Origin: Argyresthia goedartella | Taxonomy: Eukaryota > Arthropoda > Insecta > Lepidoptera > Argyresthiidae | DNA length: 64,000 bases | Reading direction: 5' to 3' | NCBI GenBank assembly: GCA_949825045.1 | Contig: OX463818.1 | Location: 26,552,906 to 26,616,905 of the forward strand | Shown here: in pieces, positions 52,635-62,516 of the stretch | How the letters are laid out: each line of letters begins with the position of its first letter | How positions within the stretch are numbered: position 1 is the stretch's first letter | Notes under the pieces: model-generated | Database searches by the model: none | Told to the model about the DNA's origin: nothing | The model's input: only the letters and a program-made list of their open reading frames with translations | Position numbers and translations under genes: made by a program

Positions 52635-53300
52635 TAACAGGTGTACAAAAAGAAAGATACAGCCAGCCAGTGGGCATTGTCCAATGATATTATCAAGTCG
52701 ACAGCTCTTTGCATGTGGTTGTCACAAAACCTTTAAGGCTGGCGATGTAGTGCCTGGGCTCTCGCCTATGCCCAGCAGTGGGTTGATGTGGACTGATCAC
52801 GATTCATCACGATTGTGATGATGATTTTTTACCTTTTCCGTTTTCGAAATTTATGAAAATTAGGTGTTGTTTTGTTGATCGTCATCACTACTTAAGGTAA
52901 GTACAGGTTGGTGGGATCGAAGAATTTCCTTTCCTGAGAAACCATTTGTATGTTAAACCATTAATAGTAATTGATTTATCCCCAACCAAATCTCAAACGA
53001 AAACAAACTTCTGTCTAACTAACGAACTTTCAAAGTGACAGTTCCGTGTTCCGTTCTGTTTCTTAGCATATTTTGAAGTTTTTGATAAAACTTCTGAAAT
53101 GAACGGTTCCCTATAAAAAAATACCTTACCTAACCATGTTTTTTACTTAGTTCGTAGGTCCTTGGAAATAAGTTAAGCATAAACTTGTCCATCAAATAAG
53201 TTAATGGAACTTATGACCGAAAGTTTTGCAGTGTGGCCTTCATCTATGGCCACACTGCAAAACTTTCGGTCATAAGTTATGTGGATGATTTATCCGATAT
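52635..53300 (+). repeat. Duplicated block, copy 2, with RTE LINE tail
   Basis: Collinear with 41380-42055. The LINE tail end (TATGCCCAGCAGTGGGTTGA, GTGATGATG) is closer to the RTE consensus than copy 1. The flank continues with TTACCTTTTCCGTTTTCGAA through TGGATGATTTATCCG. It carries about 45 extra bases near 52948-52985 and the palindrome at 53208-53278, both absent from copy 1. Confidence 0.75.
53208..53278. repeat. Perfect inverted repeat, 31-bp arms, 9-nt spacer
   Basis: Arm 1 53208-53238 (starts AACTTATGACCGAAAGTTTT), arm 2 53248-53278, spacer TTCATCTAT. The paralogous block near 42000-42025 has a single, non-palindromic GTTTTGCGATGTGG ... CCATAGATGAA, and the spacer here is the inverse of ATAGATGAA, so the palindrome is derived. 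Confidence 0.95.
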
Positions 53301-53439
53301 TTAAAAAGACACTCACTTGACACTTTTTTGTGTTAGCGAAATCTACAAGCTTGCTAAAAAAATACTGAATAATCATGATTTAGGTAAGCAAGTGTTAACA
53401 CTGTGTTTTATTATTATTTTATGAAGACGGTATGTATTT

Positions 53440-53811
53440 TTCACTTTATCTACACATGTATCATAAACCCTCTTTACTGCGTTCAAAAACCGCACGTTAC
53501 GATCAGCATTATGTTAAACTACTTGGTAAAAACTCGTTTCGTATCTGGAAAACTACACATAATGGTCATTATGTGTAGTTTTTCTACATATAATGACATT
53601 CAAATTTCGAATGCCGACGCCCACCCTCGTGCCGTCCCTAGTTTGTCTGTGAAGTTGGTACTGACATTCAAATTTCGAACGCCGACGCCCGCCTGCGTGA
53701 AGTTGGTACTAAAGAACAAGCTAAACAATTGCAGAACCACAATGCCGGTCAAAGATGCGGTTCCTGAACACATCAAAGAGATCTGATATGTGTGTAGATA
53801 AACTAGTGTAT
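53440..53811 (+). mobile_element. TIR element X, intact copy
   Basis: Ends are TTTATCTACACATGTATCAT at the left and GATATGTGTGTAGATAAA at the right, inverted with a few mismatches. Inside, a 60-70 bp word starting GACATTCAAATTTCGAA and ending AAGTTGGTACT occurs twice in tandem (53594 and 53661). A second copy is split into 29585-29671 and 37654-37838 by the Gypsy element. No coding capacity; superfamily unknown. Confidence 0.75.
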
Positions 53812-53828
53812 GTAACTGTACATAATTA

Positions 53829-53908
53829 GGCATTAAAACTCTCGAGTGATATTATTATGAAACTCGCCTTCGGCTCGTTTCATAAACCCACTCTCGAGTT
53901 TTAATGCC
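53829..53908. repeat. Foldback repeat with CTCGAG arms
   Basis: GGCATTAAAACTCTCGAGTG (53829-53848) and CACTCTCGAGTTTTAATGCC (53889-53908) form nearly perfect arms. An inner pair ATGAAAC/GTTTCAT surrounds GCCTTCGGC. Probably a very small MITE. Confidence 0.75.
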
Positions 53909-54132
53909 CTCCATTATGCAGTAGTCACAAAAACTACTATATTATGCTCTAAAAGTTTATCAACTGGTACATAACGTTTTTTTCCTAAGACTAAGATAAT
54001 CAGGCCCCACCACATGCATAATAAAACGTCGCAGTATAAAGTTGTTATTTTATTTTATTTGCTTTAAATTTATAGCACTTCCATGTTTTCTATCATTAAT
54101 GTAATCAAATCAGATAAAATAGTTGTCATATA

Positions 54133-56193
54133 CAGTAATACCTCGCTTAACGCGAGGGATGCGTACCAGACAAATTCGCGTTAATCGAAATACGCGTATA
54201 ACGAGGTTGATAGAATAACAAGACAAATGTATGTATGTATGTATTACAAAGTTACTTTAATACTTAGTTACAAAAAAAAACAATGAATTAAAAAATAACC
54301 TTAATTTTTTGAGAAATACTGGTCTAAAGTTTTTTGAGTAGCATTTTTCTTACGATCAATTAAAATTTTTTCATATGTAGCTACACCGTTTTCTATGGAT
54401 TGTCTAAGATGTAAAACGCGATTAACATCACTGTCCGAACTCTCTAAAATCTCAAGACCAGAATATATTTTTGAAAGTGCCTCCTGAATTGACTTGGATG
54501 ATAACTTTCTTTCTTCTGACGGTTCTTCTTCATTTATCTGGGAAGTGTTTTGCATTGCCAATAATTCTTCATTGCTTAAAGGTGCGCTATCGGTGGCAAC
54601 AAATTCTTCTAACTCCTCCATTGGAATGCTTCCGAGCTCAGAACCCTCCATCATGACTGCGATGTCTTCAATAACCTGTCTTGTTGTATCTTGCACTCGC
54701 AGACGCCTACTTGGTGCCTCCACTACATCAGGCCACAGACTTCTCCATACTCCATTCATGCTGCTCAGCTTCACTTCATTCCAAGCGGCAGCAATATTTT
54801 GTACAGCCTTAAAAATATTGAATGATTTCCACCAATCACTCATAGACTGCTGTCCTTCTCCATCTGTCTCCCGGATTAGCTGACCAAACGTGCGACGGTG
54901 ATAGTAGGCCTTGAAGTTCGCTATAGCCCCTTGGTCCATAGGCTGTAGAATGGAGGTGGTGTTTGGTGGCAAAAACATCACCTCCACTTTCAAACCTCGC
55001 GGTGAATCAAATGTTGGTGGATGACCAGGCGCATTATCCAACAGTAACAAAACTTTTGGAGGCAGCCTATTACGATTGCAGTACGCTTTAACTTCTGGGC
55101 AAAAGCTGTTTGTAAACCAATCACTGAAAACCTCTCTTGTTACCCATGCTTTTCGGTTTGATCGCCAAATAACTGGCAAGCTATCCTTATCCATGCCTCG
55201 CATCACTCGTGGTGTTTCTGATTGATAAACCAGCAATGGTTTCAATTTTAAATCTCCAGTGGCATTTCCACCTAAAAGCAGAGTCAGTCGATTTTTGGCT
55301 GCTTTAAAACCACTCGCCTGCCTTTCTTCTTTTGAAATAAAAGTTCTAGATGGCATTTTTTTCCAGTAAAGACCAGTTTCATCTGCGTTGAAGACGAGAC
55401 ATGCTGGAATTTTCTCTCGCAGTATGTAGTTGTGAAGCTGGGTAGGGAATTCCGATGCAGCTGCTGTATCAGCGCTTGCTGCTTCTCCAGTTACACGAAT
55501 GTTATGCAGATTCAATCGTTTTTTTAATTTCTCAAACCACCCATTACTAGCTACAAAAGATGGAACAGAAGACCCTTCACCTTCTTGCTGTTTCAGGCTC
55601 TCATATAAAGAAATTGCCTTTGCACAAACGATATCTTGACTTATTGGAGCATTTTTTTTATTCATATCTTCTATCCACACAGAAAGCATTTGCTCCATTT
55701 TTTCTATAACAGCTGGTCTCGTACGAGTTATTTTCTTGGCACTGGTTGGCGTCCCATGTTCACTAGAACGCAATAGTTTATCACGACTTTTCACAATTGT
55801 ACGCACAGTAGACTCTGAGAGCCCAAATTGTCGTCCAACTTCTGTAGCTTTACCACTTTTATCCATTTCTTTTAAAACCTTTAGCTTCACCTCCAAACTT
55901 AAACTTTTTCGTTCTTTTTTAATAGCCCGCGACGACATTTTCAGTCCAAGAAAAGAAATTTTATTCCAAAATTATCAAAAGACGAAAGACTAACGTTTTT
56001 TCAACAATGTATGTAGGTATGTACAACTTAAACATCTCACAAAACTACGCATTATTACTGGCTCATGCGATCGCGCCACTCGCGCCATAGGACCAATCAG
56101 GACACGCGTAAAGCGAGGTAAATTAGCGCGTATTTTAAAAATCGCGTTATAACGAAATCGCGTTAAGCGAGGTCGCGTAAAGCGAGGTATTAC
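54133..56193 (-). mobile_element. Tigger/pogo transposon, apparently complete
   Basis: The left end starts CAGTAATACCTCGCTTAACG at 54133 after a TA (54131-54132); the right end, reversed, reads TGTAATACCTCGCTTTACG and is followed by TA. The outermost bases of the right end differ (CA-GTAATACC against T-GTAATACC). Subterminal copies of CGCGTTA(A)GCGAGG and CGCGTATAACGAGG occur at both ends as likely transposase sites. CAGTA starts and TA targets are typical of pogo/Tigger. Length is about 2.06 kb with one uninterrupted gene on the minus strand. Confidence 0.88.
54301..55938 (-). CDS. Tigger-family (pogo-like) transposase, intact 545 aa
   Basis: The likely product is a nuclear DNA transposase. 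The N-terminus (about 8-60) is a CENP-B-type helix-turn-helix (KSLSLEVKLKVLKEMDKSGK, GRQFGLSESTVRTI). A second HTH (about 75-150) has the Tc5/CENP-B look (VASNGWFEKLKKRLNL). The DDE core has all three acids: D186 in NADETGLYW, D301 in LLLLDNAPGHP and D335 in LQPMDQGAI, with 33 residues between the last two. PNTTSILQPMDQG is the family signature. The C-terminus ends with QKTLDQYF (535-542), which fits a PCNA-interacting (PIP) box, known from pogo-type transposases. Length is normal, with no stops or shifts. Confidence 0.95.
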   Translation of the reverse strand: MSSRAIKKERKSLSLEVKLKVLKEMDKSGKATEVGRQFGLSESTVRTIVKSRDKLLRSSEHGTPTSAKKITRTRPAVIEKMEQMLSVWIEDMNKKNAPISQDIVCAKAISLYESLKQQEGEGSSVPSFVASNGWFEKLKKRLNLHNIRVTGEAASADTAAASEFPTQLHNYILREKIPACLVFNADETGLYWKKMPSRTFISKEERQASGFKAAKNRLTLLLGGNATGDLKLKPLLVYQSETPRVMRGMDKDSLPVIWRSNRKAWVTREVFSDWFTNSFCPEVKAYCNRNRLPPKVLLLLDNAPGHPPTFDSPRGLKVEVMFLPPNTTSILQPMDQGAIANFKAYYHRRTFGQLIRETDGEGQQSMSDWWKSFNIFKAVQNIAAAWNEVKLSSMNGVWRSLWPDVVEAPSRRLRVQDTTRQVIEDIAVMMEGSELGSIPMEELEEFVATDSAPLSNEELLAMQNTSQINEEEPSEERKLSSKSIQEALSKIYSGLEILESSDSDVNRVLHLRQSIENGVATYEKILIDRKKNATQKTLDQYFSKN

Positions 56194-56883
56194 ATATTGA
56201 AAAATGAAAAGAAACGTTTTTATGACTTGGCAGTATGAAGTACCCAAGTCGAATGACACATTTGAAAATAAAAAATAAACATTTAAAAGGTTTCGTGGCC
56301 GGCATAAGGTATTCTCTCCTTCAATTTTGCAAACTTTTTTTATCTAATTGAAGTGAACAGTGAAAAGTGATTAAACTAAAACAATGGTTTATTCAAGTGA
56401 CTTCGTTTCATTTTCTCGCAATTCGAAGTGAAAAGCAGAATGTATAACTCGGGCATAAAGGAGCCATTTTATCCCTCGACTTTAAATACTACTTTTATGC
56501 ACTTGTTGTTCAATCTACTATTAAATATTCATTAAATATAAATATGTTGCTAGATGAACGAACCTCTTTACTTAGTTTTAATAAAATACCAAAAGAGATA
56601 AAAACGCTACCTATCAACTGTTTTGGCGTAAATTATTCAAATGGCTTCTGCAAAACAGTTTTTACTCTTTAAGCGAATTTATTAATCATAAATATACGTT
56701 AGATTGATCTCGTCTATTCTTGTTATCGTGGTTTAATTATTGATATTATTATGATTATGATTGATATAATTTAATAATAATCAGTAATATTTTTTTAAAT
56801 AATGCTACAATTTAAAAGCTGAATAAGATGTTCTTTTTATATTATTTATGAACTTTAAACTCACCCTTATCATTGCAAATAAA
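56194..56883. other. No recognisable gene
   Basis: AT-rich spacer without repeats that I can pair. Confidence 0.5.
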
Positions 56884-57348
56884 TGTTGATTACTTTCCAC
56901 GCCTACCGAACGGCGTGGAATCCTGAGGGGCTGGGCTTTTGCCAGCACGTGAGAGAAAAGTGAGTTGAATTGTTACTGACCTTTGTCGCCGTAGACAGGA
57001 AATCGAAAGCTCGATTCGAGACAGGAATACGGGATAAGAGCAGAATTGGGATAGGATAGGAATCGAATCACTATCGTTGCTGCCCGACGCTGTTCGCCGG
57101 CGTGCTGCTGCCGACACGTGGAGTCGCCGCTACCGATACGACGAGTTGGAGACCGTACAACTTCAACCTTCACCACGAATCACTCAACCGCTGACGCGAA
57201 TCTACTTATTTCCCGACGATGGTTATGATGAGCACTCCGACCAGGCCCGACGCCTGTATTAGAGAATTGTTACACCGAATTACAATCACTGGCCCGACGC
57301 CTGAGCAGACATGTTGTTCTCCCGATGAGAAAAAAAAAGATAACCTCC
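56884..57348 (-). repeat. Possible left LTR (3' LTR) of the BEL/Pao element
   Basis: Starts TGTTGATTAC and ends AACCTCCA, so has TG...CA limits, and is followed on the right by ATTTTTTCCTCTC, which on the minus strand is a polypurine tract. GC content rises abruptly here. No second LTR is visible near 61.2 kb, so the boundaries cannot be confirmed. It contains two copies of GGCCCGACGCCTG (57245 and 57291). Confidence 0.4.
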
Positions 57349-57503
57349 AATTTTTTCCTCTCGTTGGTACGAGTGACAGCTGCGGTCCGTTTCCGCTTAG
57401 TGATGTCCCGACTACTCGCGGTCGATCCGCGCAACAAAAAACAGGTGCGTTCCGAAGCATAAATATTAAACAGTCACCCGCCCGGACAGGCCCGAACCTG
57501 TCC

Positions 57504-58084
57504 CTAATCAATAGGAAGGCGAGAAAGTGTTGCGACCGCTCTCTTGAGGACCGAGTCCCCCACCTTGACTTCTGCTGATCGAGGCGTGCCATCCCAACCC
57601 GTGTACAAATTGACGATCCGTCCTCGTCTCCATCTCAATGATGGCAGGTTCGCATCCTTAATCAGCACCAAATCACCGACTTGAGGGGGGCTCGTCCGGT
57701 CAGTCCACTTAAGGCGCTGCTGCAAGATGTGCAAGTACTCAAGGGACCACCGTTTCCAAAAATCTTGAGCCATCTGCTGCAACATCTGCCACCTAGTTAA
57801 CCGACTTAACTTAACATCACCGAATGGGTATTCTGGCAGGGCGTTAAGGGGCTGACCTATCAGGAAGTGACCCGGCGTCAACGCTTCCAAATCATTTGGA
57901 TTCGAACTGAGCGGGCACAACGGACGCGAGTTCAGTGTCATTTCAATTTTACAGAACAGCGTCGCAAGCTATTCAAAGCGTAGAGAGGTCTCACCGATGA
58001 TCCTTGTCAGGTGCGAATTAGCCGATTTAACCGCAGCCTCAAAAATTCCTCCCCAATGAGGACATCCCGGCGGACTGAAAACCC
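57504..58084 (-). pseudogene. BEL/Pao integrase, C-terminal part
   Basis: Translation: IEWVFSPPGCPHWGGIFEAA (end of the integrase core with its Glu context), SANSHLTRIIGETSLRFE, a stop, MTLNSRPLCPLSSNPNDLEA, LTPGHFLIGQPL, RWQMLQQMAQDFWKRWSLEY, QVGDLVLIKDANLPSLRWRR and VLKRAVATLSRLPI. The WR-x-GR-V and PG-HFLIG segments are the DUF5641-like tail typical of Pao integrases. It is cut from the rest by the hairpin at 58085-58147. Confidence 0.88.
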
Positions 58085-58147
58085 ATTCAATCCCTCGTCG
58101 GGAGCAAGCCGTACATCGTACGGCTTGCTCCCGACGAGGGATTGAAT
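58085..58147. repeat. Perfect inverted repeat, 30-bp arms, 3-nt spacer
   Basis: Arm 1 58085-58114 (starts ATTCAATCCCTCGTCGGGAG), arm 2 58118-58147, spacer ATC. It lies exactly where the integrase reading frame changes. Confidence 0.97.
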
Positions 58148-59257
58148 CGCCCATCCCATCGGGCGTCCTGGTTACCGTTCAGGAATTGAGTGACCTCCTG
58201 CAGATATCGCCTGGCTCCGACAAAATTTGTGCCGTTGTCCGAACGGATTAATGTCGGGAGGCCCCTTCGTGAGACGAACCGATCCAGACAAGCGATAAAT
58301 GCCTCCGTAGTGAGGTCACTGACCACCTCCAAGTGGACTGCCTTCGTAGCCAAGCACACGAAGACGCACAGGTATGCTTTCACTAATCTGGCGTTCCGTA
58401 GCTGTGAAGACTTGACCATGAATGGTCCCGCGAAATCCGTTCCGACACCCGCAAAGGGCCGGATTTCGTTAACCCTATCCGAGGGCAAGTCGCCCATCTG
58501 GGGCTGCATTGTAGCCGCCTTGGCCCGATAACAAGGCAGGCACCGAAATACGACGCTCCGCACTAAGCGTCTTCCCGATAGAATCCAGAACTCGCGCTGG
58601 AGAAACGCCATCAAGGCGTGGCATCCGATATGCCCATTCCGAATGTGTCGATCCTGTATCAACAGTTCGACCAACTTCCCTTTCCTAGGGAGTAACAACG
58701 GGTGGCGAGCCGCATAAGGCAGGTTGGCATTCCGCAGCCGACCTCCTACCCTCAGCAATCCTTGAGGGTCAATAAACGGGTTGAGCCGAGCCACAGCTCC
58801 CTTCAGTTGGACGCGTCCGCGTCTCAGAATGTCCAATTCAGACTTAAAGTGCACCGTCTGCACGTTCCGTACCAATGCGAACAACGCATGGTTCCGTTCC
58901 CGTGGTGTCAGGATCTGTGTCCGCACTCGTTGCGCCTCAGAATTCCGACAATTCCGCGCAAATCGACAGATCCAGGCGGTCACCGCCGCAGTTCGCCGAG
59001 GCAACGCGAGGACTCATTGGCCAATCCGATTCGGCTTGAGTCAACCATTTTGGACTCCACCACAAGGGATGTCCAACCAACTCCGGAGCGTGACACCCAC
59101 GAGACGCACAGTCTGCTGGGTTCATTTCCCCTGGAACATGTCTCCAGATTAAGGGTCCTCCGAAGTCACAATCTGCGAAACCCGATTCGCCACAAAAATC
59201 TTCAGCTTGTGAACTGAAGCCTTCAGCCAGCATAACACGATCTGGCTGTCCGTCCAA
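58148..59257 (-). pseudogene. BEL/Pao integrase, zinc and core domains
   Basis: Upstream frame (to 59257): WRHVPGEMNPADCASRG and LWWSPKWLTQAESDWP, the end of the RNase H-to-integrase linker. The main frame (58087-59004) has FIDPQGLLRVGGRLRNANL, HPLLLPRKGKLVELLIQDRH, GHIGCHALMAFLQREFWI and RCLPCYRAKA (HH-CC zinc module), then GVGTDFAGPFMVK (first Asp), ATKAVHLEVVSDLTTEAFIA and IRSDNGTNFVGARRYLQE (second Asp). Frame changes occur near 58940-59000 and at the hairpin. It would join element DNA to the chromosome. Confidence 0.88.
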
Positions 59258-59815
59258 GCGTAGACCGTATCTTCTAACGCTATTGACCCACGAAGAACCG
59301 TCATCGTGTGGTTGAGCAGACGAGTCAGGAGAGCCGCTCCCGAAAGCTCTAACTTGGGAATGGTCATGCGAGTGCGCAACGGCGCAACCTTGCTCTTGGC
59401 CATGACCAACCGCACATCAACCTCCCCCGAGGAGTCGACCGTACGCAGATACACCGCAGCTCCGTAGCCCTTCTCCGAGGCATCGCAAAACCCATGCAGG
59501 GTGGCGGTGTATCGTTTGGTGGGGACCAACCTCCGTGGCAGTGAAATCCGATTGATGCCAGGGAGGGTCGAAAAGAACGAGTCCCACTCTGAGCTCCATG
59601 ACTCGCCGATCGGGTCGTCCCATTTCAGCTCAGCAGACCACAATTGCTGCATAAAACACTTGAGCTGAAATGTTACCGGGGTGATCCACCCGTTTGGATC
59701 AAATGTCCTAGCCACCGTTGAAAGGATGTTCTGTTTCGTCCAGACCTTCGGGGAGTCCAACTCGACCCGATACAAAAACATGTCTGACACCGGCTGGTAC
59801 TGGACGCTGGTACTG
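59149..59815 (-). pseudogene. BEL/Pao RT-RNase H connection and RNase H
   Basis: Translation: LSTVARTFDPNGWITPVTFQ, LKCFMQQLWSAELKWDDPIG, TATLHGFCDASEKGYGAAVY (RNase H first Asp, DASEKGYGA is a Pao hallmark), RMTIPKLELSGAALLTRL (catalytic Glu) and VYAWTDSQIVLCWLKA (second Asp). It ends at a stop near 59149. All expected acids are visible. The break from the polymerase is caused by the inverted repeat at 59819-59885. Confidence 0.9.
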
Positions 59816-59818
59816 GAC

Positions 59819-59885
59819 GAAAATTTGGAAAATCCAAATATGTTGTCGGTATTACCGACAACATATTTGGATTTTCCAAATTTTC
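59819..59885. repeat. Perfect inverted repeat, 33-bp arms, 1-nt spacer
   Basis: Arm 1 59819-59851 (starts GAAAATTTGGAAAATCCAAA), arm 2 59853-59885, spacer a single T at 59852. It sits at the junction of polymerase and RNase H of the Pao pol gene and ends the polymerase frame's family resemblance. Confidence 0.97.
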
Positions 59886-61175
59886 AAAAATGTGGGGATC
59901 CTGCTGGTAATCATCCGGAAGACCAGTCAGTAACTCTGGAGAGTTCGACATCCATTTCCGGAGCTCGTAACCTCCACCCCGTAAGAGCTCAACTAGCTCG
60001 TCCCGTCGAGCGAGCGCCTCCTCTACGGAATCTGCACCGGTACAGATATCGTCCACGTAGAGGTCCTGCTCCAGGATCGCTGCTCCTCTAGGGAAATTTA
60101 ACCGTTCTCGATCCGCTAACTCCCGCAGAGTGCAAATCGCCAAATAAGGACTAGAACGTAGCCCGTACGTGTTGGTGTTCAGCTCGTACACCCTGATGGG
60201 CTGGTCTGGGCTCTCTCGCCACAGTATCAGCTGATACCGTCTATCGTCAGGGTGAATGACCGTCTGTCTAAACATCATCCGAATGTCAGCTACAAACACA
60301 ACATTGTGTCGACGGAACCGTGTGATAACATCCGCGATGTCATGGTTCAACTTCGGCCCTGAATGCAAACACTGGTTCAGGTTCATGCCGTTAGATGTTG
60401 ATGCCGATCCATCGAACACTACCCGTATTTTGCCCTCCGGGGTCCTCAAGACCGCGTGATGGGGCAGGAAGCAGTGGTCTTCACGCTTCCAGTCGATACC
60501 CGAAACCGACATGTGGCCGAGCGACTCGTATTCCCGCATGAAGTCGACGTACTTCTGCCGGAAAATCCCGTCACGCTTCATGCGTCGTTCCATCGACAGA
60601 AGCCGCGTCTCGGCTGCATGGTGTGAACTGCCCAGCGGCGGGCGATCACTCCGAAATGGAAGACGTGTGAGAAATCGACCTGACCGAAGGCGACCAGTAT
60701 TGTTCCGATAAAACTGTTCACACTCTTCTTCAACCGGGTCCAACCGGCGGACCGTAGGTGGTTCCTCCACCTCCCAAAACTTCTGTATCACCTCCGAGAG
60801 TACAGAACCGAATAAGGGACTACGAGTCGCTAGGCGTGGGGCAGCCGGCATGACCGGACCCATTACCGCATGGCCCAGTCTGGTGTTGACCGAAACCAGA
60901 CCAGTCGCCTGCAACACGTGGACACCTGGCACTAACAGGTATCCCAAGGCATCAACACCCAATAAAATGTCTACTGGGCCCGGAATATCAAACTCCGGGT
61001 CAGCCAGTGACAACCCAGCAACCAACTGTCGCACCGAGGGCGACAACCGTACGTGAGGGTTTGAGCCCATCACATTAGCAATGACTAATGCCGTGACCGT
61101 CAGATTCACCGACGAATCCACCCGTGACGAGAGAGTAATCCGACATACTCCCTTAACGGAACAAACACATGTCAT
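59886..61175 (-). pseudogene. BEL/Pao protease remnant and reverse transcriptase
   Basis: An open frame reading through about 430 informative codons. The N-terminal part has LVAGLSLADPEFDIPGPVD and ILLGVDALGYLLVPG, the end of the Pao aspartic protease domain (its active site lies beyond the truncation). Then FWEVEEPPTVRRLDPVEEEC and LPFRSDRPPLGSS, the polymerase with HHAVLRTPEGKIRVVFDGSA, LNQCLHSGPKLNHDIADVI, VFVADIRMMFRQTVIHPDD (first Asp), YELNTNTYGLRSSPYLAI, and DLYVDDICTGADSVEEA (catalytic YVDD intact). No stops occur until the hairpin. Confidence 0.92.
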
Positions 61176-61200
61176 ATTTCTTACTCTGTGCCCTTTTACG

Positions 61201-62516
61201 ATACCAGGTCACATGCGCAGTAGTAGAGTCCCCGCCACCCATCAACTCCGATAGCCGCGGCGGCGCCACGTGAGATTAGCGTATTTAGTTCCCATTTCCG
61301 TCGCAGGACATAAATTGGTGAAGGACTATATGGACAGATATGGTGACAGGTTATGTATTTAAAATAAGCCCGCCATTTTACTAATTTCTTGTTTAGTTAA
61401 AATATAAATAAACAATGCGTAGTTATCATTGTATGATATACGTCGCGCCACATATTATGAGCCTTGAATGCGCAGTAGTCACTTTTTAATACCTGTACAT
61501 ATGCGCAGTAATTCCCGCGAACGTCGCCCAGCGCTCTTAATTCGTGGCGCGAGGTATACACGTGCGTAAAATGATTTCCAAATCGTGTCGACTTATTCAC
61601 TCGCTCGTGAATAAACATGGCACTCGTCGGAAATCACCTACTTTCCTCTCTACTATAGCAAAAATAGCTATTTTTGATATTTGATTTCTTTACCATGCAA
61701 ATATTCACGCAATTAGGGCCTTTACAGTAATGTTACCGTGCCAACAGACCCTTGTCGAGTAACCCCATGTTTATGGCCTGCGGGATATTCGGTAGAAAAC
61801 ACAATGAAGGTTAAGAAGTTATCAAGAAATATGGAATGAAGGGTTCACAGCGTACAAGGGTTGCATAGGGAACCATTTGACCTTACGCTCGCGTACGCAA
61901 TCTAATAAGATTGCTCATATTATTATACGACAGCTATATATGCTACTAGTGCGGAAAGTAGTTTAAAGTAATTTTTTTAGCTTGTGGCAACACTGAGGTC
62001 AACAAACCGACTGAGATTTATCCTAGTATCGTAAATGTCTGTGATTTATCCTATGTAAAATAAAAATAGAAATTGTTTTCTTGTGAAATTAAACTACAAT
62101 TCTAGTTCTCTTGTTGTTCTAGTTGTATTTAATAGAATAATTATAAATATGTGTGACTATAACATATTTTATATGAGTGATGTGTATTTAATGCAAACTG
62201 TCCAATTGTTTTTCGGTTACAGAATTGTGTCTTTGTCATTGTTATTCTCGGTTCGGAGTGATTTGGTTCTACTTACTGTATATTCTGAGCGAAAACATAG
62301 CATCTGAAATCTAATTTCAACCAAATAAATCACGTAAGTGGCAAACATTTCGAATTCGGCTCAGCTGACATCCGACCCAAGATTTCAGGTCCGCAAAAAA
62401 ACATCACAAGCAAAACTTGTTATGTTTTGTGATGAAATTGGAAGAAACTTAGGCATATTATTCAATAAATTGGGACTCTCAGTCATAAATAAACTGTTTG
62501 GGCAGGTTTTACTTAA
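61201..62516. other. No recognisable gene
   Basis: The word ATGCGCAGTA(G/A)T occurs three times (about 61213, 61469 and 61502), hinting at a small diverged repeat. Frames at 61397-61618 and 62083-62307 have no recognised domain. Confidence 0.45.

Larger units (their letters stand above)
57349..61200 (-). mobile_element. BEL/Pao retrotransposon, pol part, 5' truncated
   Basis: Minus-strand order is protease remnant, reverse transcriptase, RNase H, integrase. Gag and the 5' LTR are missing to the right of 61200. GC content is well above the surrounding DNA. Two perfect inverted repeats (58085-58147 and 59819-59885) lie within the coding part at frame breaks. Otherwise few lesions are seen, so the element decayed recently. 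Confidence 0.88.

Noticed and set aside
53403..53786. 127-aa plus-strand frame
   Set aside because: It coincides with TIR element X and its internal tandem copy; no domain and composition follows the repeat.
57206..57592. Opposite frames of 119-128 aa near the left end of the Pao element
   Set aside because: The region behaves as LTR/UTR; no domain and mutual overlap on both strands.
58190..59217. Plus-strand frames of 113-171 aa
   Set aside because: They lie opposite the Pao integrase and RNase H and reflect high GC on the antisense strand.
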